Assembly (NCBI GenBank): GCA_900754605.1
Contig: CAAEDK010000260.1
Span: 1 to 9,456 of the forward strand
Source of the DNA: an uncultured Oscillospiraceae bacterium
GTDB taxonomy: Bacteria; Bacillota_A; Clostridia; Oscillospirales; Oscillospiraceae
Length of the DNA: 9,456 bases
Direction of reading: 5' to 3'
The position numbers were made by a program, and so were the translations under genes. The notes under the pieces were generated by a model. The model was not told the DNA's origin, did not search any database, and saw only the letters and a program-made list of their open reading frames with translations. Shown here piece by piece: positions 4,603 through 9,456 of the stretch (the stretch's first letter is position 1; every line of letters starts with the position of its first letter).

Positions 4603-6231
4603 ATGCCGGAGTTTGATCCCAGAAGCTATGCTTACCCATCACGGCGGAATGTGGTGTATGCGCGAAAGGCGATGGCCTGCACTTCCATTCCACAGGGAGC
4701 GCAGATTGGGCTGGATATCATGAAGGACGGGGGAAATGCGGTGGATGCGGCGGTGGCTATGGCGGCCGCTATGCCGCTGTTGGAGCCCACCAGCAACGGT
4801 TTGGGCTCTGACTGCTTTGCCCTGGTATGGGTGGAAGCGGAGAAAAAACTCTATGGCCTGAATGCCAGCGGTGTGGCCCCGGCGGCCCTGTCCGCAGCAA
4901 TGGTGCGGGAGATGGGACATCAGGTGATGCCTCAGGCGGGGTGGATCCCCACCATGGTGCCCGGCGCTCCAGCAGGGTGGGCAGAACTGAACCGCCGCTT
5001 TGGGAGCAAGTCGCTGACCCAGCTGTTTGCTCCGGCCATTTCTGCCGCCCGGGAAGGGGTTCCTGTTCAGGTGAACTTGGAACCTATGTGGGAGGAGGAC
5101 TCTCAGCGGATCGCTGCAGCTATGGAGCGGGATCCTGCCCCGCATGCCTACTGGTGGAAACGGTTTATGAAGCCGGATGGCACACCCTATCGGGCGGGGG
5201 ACATCTTTTGCTGGGAGGAGTATGCCCAGACCCTGGAGGAGCTTGCGGCCACCGGCTGCGAAAGTTATTATCGCGGTTCCCTGATGAAAAAAATCGTGGC
5301 CTTCAGCCAAGCCACCGGTGGTTACTTCTGTGAAGATGACTTCCGGAACTACAAGCCGGAGTGGGTGGAGCCAATCTCCACGGACTATAAGGGGTACACC
5401 GTCTGCGAGATCCCCCCCAACGGACACGGGATCACGGTGCTGATGGCCCTAAACCTGCTGAAGGGGTTACAGCTTTCCAATCAGAAGGACTGCGCTGATA
5501 CATATCATAAAATCCTAGAGTCTATCAAGCTGGCCTTTGCGGACACCAAGACCTATGTGGCGGACCCCCGCTACATGAGGACCCGGGTGGAGGATCTGCT
5601 GTCGGAGGAGTATGCCGCCAGACGCAGGGCGCTGATTTCCGAGCAGGCGCTGACACCCGAAGCAGGGGATCCCTCTTGCGGCGGAACGATCTATCTGTGT
5701 ACGGCTGATCCTCAGGGAAATATGGTGTCTTTCATCCAGAGCAACTACACTACCTTCGGTGCAGGGGTAGCCATCCCTGGGACTGGCATCTCACTCCAGA
5801 ACCGGGGGGCCAACTTCTCCCTGGATGAGGAAAGCGACAACTGCCTGGCTGGAGGAAAGCGATCCTACCATACTATCATCCCTGGGTTCTTGATGCGGAA
5901 CGGGGAAGCGGTTGGCCCATTCGGTGTGATGGGGGCCTTTATGCAGCCGCAAGGCCATGTCCTGGTGGTGGTGAACACAGTGGACTACCACATGAATCCT
6001 CAGGAGGCCCTGGATGCGCCCAGAATCCAGTGGACCGGAGGGAAGCACATCCAGCTGGAGCGTGAGGTTCCTGCCCACATCGCCCAGGACCTGGCCCGCC
6101 GGGGCCATGAGGTGGAGATCGTTAACTCCAACCTGCACATGGGCCGGGGGCAGATCATTTGGAAAACAGAGAATGGCCTGTACATCGGGGGCACAGAGCC
6201 CCGTTGTGATGGAACGGCAGCGGCCTGGTGA
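4603..6231 (+). CDS. Gamma-glutamyltransferase-family protein, cytoplasmic YwrD-like branch
   Basis: An N-terminal-nucleophile hydrolase of the gamma-glutamyltranspeptidase superfamily. Such proteins self-cleave before a Thr into large and small subunits and move or hydrolyse gamma-glutamyl groups. Visible: GGNAVDAAVA (43-52), the LEPTSNGLGSDCFALVW block (60-76), VPGAPAGW (119-126), CGGTIYL with predicted cleavage and nucleophile at T362, FIQSNYTTFGAG (377-388), LQNRGANF (398-405), KRSYHTIIPG (419-428), MGAFMQPQGH (443-452) and ALDAPRIQW (469-477). At 542 residues it has family length. There is no signal peptide, unlike secreted GGT, so it should act in the cytoplasm. A GGAG ribosome site (4591-4594) fixes the start. 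It lies 131 bases after the nuclease gene and 106 before metF. The substrate cannot be read from sequence. A link to sulfur or one-carbon metabolism through its neighbours is only a guess. Confidence 0.88.
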   Translation: MPEFDPRSYAYPSRRNVVYARKAMACTSIPQGAQIGLDIMKDGGNAVDAAVAMAAAMPLLEPTSNGLGSDCFALVWVEAEKKLYGLNASGVAPAALSAAMVREMGHQVMPQAGWIPTMVPGAPAGWAELNRRFGSKSLTQLFAPAISAAREGVPVQVNLEPMWEEDSQRIAAAMERDPAPHAYWWKRFMKPDGTPYRAGDIFCWEEYAQTLEELAATGCESYYRGSLMKKIVAFSQATGGYFCEDDFRNYKPEWVEPISTDYKGYTVCEIPPNGHGITVLMALNLLKGLQLSNQKDCADTYHKILESIKLAFADTKTYVADPRYMRTRVEDLLSEEYAARRRALISEQALTPEAGDPSCGGTIYLCTADPQGNMVSFIQSNYTTFGAGVAIPGTGISLQNRGANFSLDEESDNCLAGGKRSYHTIIPGFLMRNGEAVGPFGVMGAFMQPQGHVLVVVNTVDYHMNPQEALDAPRIQWTGGKHIQLEREVPAHIAQDLARRGHEVEIVNSNLHMGRGQIIWKTENGLYIGGTEPRCDGTAAAW

Positions 6232-6251
6232 GGATCTGTCTCTCACCTGAG

Positions 6252-6341
6252 ATGAAGCTGCTTGAACTCGCTGAAGGAAGAATTCTGACAACAGTGAAGA
6301 TGTATGACGAAAATGACCCTAGAAAGAAGGTATACCCATGA
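6252..6341 (+). CDS. Possible 29-codon leader frame overlapping metF
   Basis: ATG 6252 opens a 29-codon frame, beginning MKLLELAEGRILTTVKMYDE, whose TGA (6339-6341) overlaps the metF ATG (6338) in the classic ATGA arrangement. The metF ribosome site AAGAAGG lies inside it. It fills nearly the whole gap between the two larger genes. Against it, no good ribosome site precedes ATG 6252; the nearest GAGG is about 18 bases away. If translated, it would couple ribosome flow to metF; if not, it is a coincidence of spacing. Its opening loosely resembles the metF start MKIAELFGKRK. Confidence 0.3.
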   Translation: MKLLELAEGRILTTVKMYDENDPRKKVYP

Positions 6342-7207
6342 AAATTGCAGAACTGTTTGGAAAGAGAAAGACGGTCTTTTCCTGTGAGGTATTTCCGCCC
6401 AAGAAAACCAGCCCGGTGGACAGTATTTATAAGACACTGGACGGGTTGAAGGACATCCATCCCGACTTTATTAGTGTGACCTACGGTGCGGGAGGCTCCA
6501 GTGCGGTGAACCAGTCCACCCAGGAGATCGCCTCTATCATCCAGAATCAGTACCACATTACTGCCATGGCTCACCTGACCTGTGTGGCCTGCACCCGGGG
6601 AGAGGCAACAGAACTTTTGGCTGGCCTGAAGCGGAATGGTGTAGAGAACGTGCTGGCCCTGCGGGGCGACCGGAATCCCAATTTCCCGCCCAAGACAGAT
6701 TTTCTCCATGCCGATGAGCTGGTCTCCTTCATCCACCGACGGGGGGACTTCGGCGTGTCCGGGGCCTGCTATCCCGAGGGGCACCCCGAGAGCCCGGACA
6801 TGATCCACGACATCCGCTATTTGAAGCAGAAGGTGGATGCCGGGGCCCAGCATCTGGTGAGCCAGCTGTTTTTTGACAACGACGACTTCTATCGCTTTGT
6901 GGAGCGGTGCCGCATCGCCGGCATCAACGTGCCCATCGAGGCGGGCATCATGCCGGTGCTGAACAAGGGCTCCATCGAGCGGATGGTGTCCATGTGCGGC
7001 GCCTCCCTGCCCCGGAAGCTGACCCGCATCCTGGCCCGGTACGGCGACCATCCCCAGGCCATGCGGGAGGCGGGGATGGCCTATGCCATCGACCAGATCG
7101 CCGACCTGATCGCCTCCGGGGTGGACGGGGTCCATCTGTACACCATGAACAACCCCGCCGTGGCCCGGCAGATCAGCGACAGCGTCGCCTCCATCCGGAC
7201 CGTCTGA
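6338..7207 (+). CDS. metF: 5,10-methylenetetrahydrofolate reductase
   Basis: MetF reduces 5,10-methylenetetrahydrofolate to 5-methyltetrahydrofolate, the methyl donor for methionine synthase, using FAD in a TIM barrel in the cytoplasm. The 289-residue product carries the family landmarks in order: SCEVFPPK with catalytic-type E17, SVTYGAGGS (about 46-54), AHLTCV, NVLALRGDRNPNFPP, GACYPEGHPESPD, KVDAGAQHLVSQLFFDND, PIEAGIMPV and the final GVDGVHLYTMN. Length is that of bacterial MetF (about 290). The start follows AAGAAGG (6324-6330) with seven bases between. Sequence becomes markedly GC-rich from about 6700 onward. The activation protein and metH follow closely on the same strand, so all three very likely share a transcript. 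I see no SAM riboswitch in the 106 bases upstream; any control would act further up the transcript. Confidence 0.96.
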   Translation: MKIAELFGKRKTVFSCEVFPPKKTSPVDSIYKTLDGLKDIHPDFISVTYGAGGSSAVNQSTQEIASIIQNQYHITAMAHLTCVACTRGEATELLAGLKRNGVENVLALRGDRNPNFPPKTDFLHADELVSFIHRRGDFGVSGACYPEGHPESPDMIHDIRYLKQKVDAGAQHLVSQLFFDNDDFYRFVERCRIAGINVPIEAGIMPVLNKGSIERMVSMCGASLPRKLTRILARYGDHPQAMREAGMAYAIDQIADLIASGVDGVHLYTMNNPAVARQISDSVASIRTV

Positions 7208-7252
7208 GCCTGGCTGCCCGCCGGGCTATGAAACCGTGAACGCAGGAAAGGT

Positions 7253-7939
7253 GTGTTGCCCTTGCCCATTTCTTTGACTGACCTCCAGATCGACGAGGTC
7301 CTCCGCTATATGGGGACGCCCCCCGACCGGGCGGAGCCCGCCATACGCAAGCTGGCGGAGGAGTGTGCCCGGGAGCTGCTGGGTGTGGTGCGCCCCCGAT
7401 GGGCGGCGCGGACCTTTGAGCTGACGCTGGAGGAGGTGGGCGTTCGTCTGTCCTCCGGCCTGCTTCTGCCGGGGGAGGACCTGAAGCGCCATTTGACCGG
7501 GTGCCGCCGGGCTGTGCTGTTCTGCGCCACGCTGTCTGCCCAGGCGGACGCCCTCATCCGGCGGGCGGAGAGCGGGGATATGCTCCGGGCCCTGGCCCTG
7601 GACTGCTGTGCCACCGCCGCGGTGGAGCAGCTGTGCGACCAGATCGAACTGGAGCTCCAGCGGCAGTTCCCCGGCTGCTTTTTCCCCTTCCGGTACAGCC
7701 CGGGGTACGGGGATCTGCCCCTTACCCTCCAGAGCAGCCTGCTGGCCCTGCTGGACGCCCCACGGCAGGTGGGGCTGTGCGCCAGTGCCAGCCATATCCT
7801 TACCCCGCGCAAGTCGGTGACCGCCATTCTGGGGGTAGCCGACCACCCCATTCAAGCCTCTGTACGCAGCTGCCTGGGCTGTCCCGCCCACGACAGCTGC
7901 CAATATCGAAAGTCAGGTGGACACTGTGGAATTTCTTGA
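7253..7939 (+). CDS. Methionine synthase activation-domain protein (stand-alone)
   Basis: This matches the C-terminal SAM-binding activation domain of cobalamin-dependent methionine synthase, here a separate protein of about 228 residues. The domain delivers SAM to re-methylate cob(II)alamin that has lost activity; an electron donor such as flavodoxin or ferredoxin is also needed. The signature is RYSPGYGDLPL (147-157), matching the R-x-x-x-G-Y SAM-binding loop, followed by L-T-P-R-K-S-V-T-A-I-L-G (183-194). The C-terminus adds CLGCPAHDSCQYRKSGGHC (207-225), a Cys cluster absent from the E. coli domain. The start is uncertain: AGGAAAGG (7244-7251) touches GTG 7253, so TTG 7256 or TTG 7262 in the same frame may be the real codon. 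The gene begins 45 bases after metF and overlaps metH by 14 bases, indicating translational coupling with its partner enzyme. Confidence 0.88.
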   Translation: MLPLPISLTDLQIDEVLRYMGTPPDRAEPAIRKLAEECARELLGVVRPRWAARTFELTLEEVGVRLSSGLLLPGEDLKRHLTGCRRAVLFCATLSAQADALIRRAESGDMLRALALDCCATAAVEQLCDQIELELQRQFPGCFFPFRYSPGYGDLPLTLQSSLLALLDAPRQVGLCASASHILTPRKSVTAILGVADHPIQASVRSCLGCPAHDSCQYRKSGGHCGIS

Positions 7940-9456
7940 ACTGTTAAAGACCGGCCGCCCCGTCCTGTTGGACGGCGGCATGGGCACGATGCTCCAAGCC
8001 AGAGGACTGCCCGTGGGGGCGGCGCCGGAGACGGCTGCCCTAGAGCACCCGGAGTGGCTGCGGGAGATCCACAGCGCCTATTTGGACGCTGGATCCCAGA
8101 TCGTTTATGCCAATACCTTCGGGGCCAACCGGGAGAAGCTGGCCCACTGTGGAAGAACAGTGGCAGAGGTGGTCCCCGCCGCCGTCGCTGCTGCCCGGGA
8201 GGCGGCCCGGGGCCGGGGGCTGGTGGCCCTGGACGTCGGGCCCATCGGGCAACTGCTGGAGCCCACCGGGACCCTGGAGTTTGAACAGGCGGTGGACATC
8301 TTTGCCGAGGTGGTGGAGGCCGGCGCGGCGGCGGGGGCCGACCTGATCGCCATTGAGACCATGACCGACCTTCAGGAGGCCCGGGCCGCCCTGCTGGCGG
8401 CCAGGGAGCACTCCAGCCTTCCGGTGCTGGTGACCATGACCTATGAGGCCACAGGACGGACGTTTTTGGGCTGTTCCCCCGCCTGCGCCGCCTTGACCCT
8501 GGAGGGGCTTGGGGCGGACGCGATTGGTGTGAACTGCTCTCTGGGGCCCCGGGAGATGCCGCCCCTGGTAGAGGAGCTGCTGAAGTGGACCACTCTGCCC
8601 ATCGTCCTGAAACCCAACGCCGGACTGCCCCGCCCGGACGGCTCTGGCTATGACATCTCTCCGGAGGAATTTGCTCACAGCCTGGCTGCCCTGACAGAGT
8701 TGGGGGTGCAGGTGTTTGGCGGCTGCTGCGGCACCACGCCGGAGTACATTGCTTTGCTGCGGCAGGAACTGGAGGGCCGGACGGTGCGCCAGGTCCCCAG
8801 GGCGGTCCCAGCCGCCGTGTGCAGCGGTACCCAGGTGGTGCCCATCGACCGGGTGCGGGTCATCGGCGAGCGGATCAACCCCACCGGCAAGAAGCTGATG
8901 AAGGAGGCTCTGCGCCGGGGGGACGTGGACTATATGCTGGGCCAGGCCCTGGCCCAGACGGAGGCTGGAGCGGACATTCTGGATGTGAACGTGGGCCTTC
9001 CGGAGATCGATGAGGCGGATATGATGGTCCGCACAGTGAAGGCTCTCCAGGGGGTGACTGACGCCCCCCTCCAGCTGGACTCCACCGATCCAAAGGTGCT
9101 GGAGCGGACCCTGCGGGTCTACTGCGGCAAGGCCATCGTCAACTCGGTCAACGGGGAGGAGGAGAGCCTGTCTGCCATCCTGCCCCTGGTGAAAAAGTAC
9201 GGCGCGGCGGTGGTGGGCCTGACCCTGGATCAGGGAGGCATCCCCAAAAGCGCGCAGGCCCGGGTGGAGGTGGCCCGCCGCATCCTGGAGCGGGCGCTGG
9301 CCCTGGGCGTCCGCCGGGAGGATGTGTACATCGACTGTCTGACCCTCACCGTCTCTGCCGAGCAGGAGGGGGCGGCCCAGACGCTGACCGCCCTGCGCCG
9401 GGTGAAGGAGGAACTGGGGCTAAAGACCGTGCTGGGGGTGTCCAACATCTCCTTCG
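7926..9456 (+). CDS. metH: Cobalamin-dependent methionine synthase, N-terminal part (cut by window edge)
   Basis: MetH transfers a methyl group from 5-methyltetrahydrofolate through cobalamin to homocysteine. The frame opens at GTG 7926, five bases after AGGTGG (7915-7920), and runs 510 codons to the edge without a stop. The homocysteine-binding barrel spans about residues 5-290: LLDGGMGT (14-21), ANTFGAN (62-68), GVNC with zinc ligand C204, and GGCCGTT with zinc ligands C267 and C268. The pterin domain starts near 308 with VIGERINPTGKK (312-323), then DILDVNVGLPEID (350-362), PLQLDSTDP (381-389), NSVNGE (406-411) and GVSNISF (504-510). The cobalamin domain should lie beyond the window. Since the activation domain is a separate gene immediately upstream, the full protein is probably about 800 residues rather than about 1200. 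The first 14 bases overlap the end of the upstream gene. Confidence 0.95.
   Translation, partial: MEFLELLKTGRPVLLDGGMGTMLQARGLPVGAAPETAALEHPEWLREIHSAYLDAGSQIVYANTFGANREKLAHCGRTVAEVVPAAVAAAREAARGRGLVALDVGPIGQLLEPTGTLEFEQAVDIFAEVVEAGAAAGADLIAIETMTDLQEARAALLAAREHSSLPVLVTMTYEATGRTFLGCSPACAALTLEGLGADAIGVNCSLGPREMPPLVEELLKWTTLPIVLKPNAGLPRPDGSGYDISPEEFAHSLAALTELGVQVFGGCCGTTPEYIALLRQELEGRTVRQVPRAVPAAVCSGTQVVPIDRVRVIGERINPTGKKLMKEALRRGDVDYMLGQALAQTEAGADILDVNVGLPEIDEADMMVRTVKALQGVTDAPLQLDSTDPKVLERTLRVYCGKAIVNSVNGEEESLSAILPLVKKYGAAVVGLTLDQGGIPKSAQARVEVARRILERALALGVRREDVYIDCLTLTVSAEQEGAAQTLTALRRVKEELGLKTVLGVSNISF

Noticed and set aside
4639..5427. 262-codon minus-strand open frame inside the GGT-family gene
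   Set aside because: It is antisense to conserved GGT motifs, its composition is biased to His, Arg, Gly and Pro, and it has no start signal.
6232..6337. SAM riboswitch upstream of metF
   Set aside because: The gap is about 106 bases, is nearly filled by a short frame, and shows neither the S-box core pattern nor a terminator hairpin with a T-run.
6155..7135. 326-codon minus-strand open frame opposite the end of the GGT-family gene and metF
   Set aside because: It runs across two well-supported genes in antisense and has no recognisable domain or ribosome site. Length alone is expected in GC-rich DNA.
7226..7903. 225-codon minus-strand open frame opposite the activation-protein gene
   Set aside because: It is an antisense shadow of a gene with a clear SAM-binding signature, and is low-complexity Gly/Gln/Ala-rich.

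Overview
The window looks like chromosomal DNA of a fairly GC-rich gut Clostridia member. Oscillospiraceae of the Flavonifractor/Intestinimonas type is my best guess. It rests on GC-rich codon use, purine-rich Shine-Dalgarno sites, a methionine synthase whose activation domain is a separate protein, and GC-rich intergenic hairpin repeats. The genus is inference, not proof.

Layout. Positions 1-220 hold three back-to-back GC hairpins, then a well-placed ribosome site and a 36-codon frame whose first residues resemble the start of a sigma-70-family factor; it looks like the stump of a larger gene. Positions about 135-1340 are clearly more AT-rich than the rest. They hold an accessory module: an XRE repressor with a membrane anchor (249-683), a small secreted protein (707-1093) and a 43-residue signal-peptide-bearing peptide (1210-1341). 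Composition changes sharply at about 1315-1345, where a GC-rich membrane-protein gene (1343-1768) begins almost without a ribosome site, so I infer a recombination junction there. Positions 1769-2022 hold two related hairpin repeats and a bidirectional terminator.

The minus strand carries asnA (2023-3036), ammonia-dependent asparagine synthetase, behind two well-spaced promoters. A divergent region of about 600 bases (3135-3712) follows. It contains several good plus-strand promoter matches, a 9-bp inverted repeat and no convincing gene.

From 3713 to the right edge all genes are on the plus strand: an exonuclease III-type nuclease (3713-4471), a cytoplasmic gamma-glutamyltransferase-family protein (4603-6231), a possible 29-codon leader frame (6252-6341), metF (6338-7207), a separate methionine synthase activation protein (7253-7939) and the first 510 codons of B12-dependent methionine synthase metH (7926 to the edge). 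MetF makes 5-methyltetrahydrofolate, MetH uses it to methylate homocysteine, and the activation protein is expected to re-methylate oxidised cobalamin with SAM. The last three genes are thus a coherent methionine/one-carbon operon.

I see no CRISPR array, tRNA, rRNA, intact transposase or integrase. The least explained parts are the secreted-protein module at the left, the promoter-rich region before the nuclease gene, and the overlapping short frame in front of metF.
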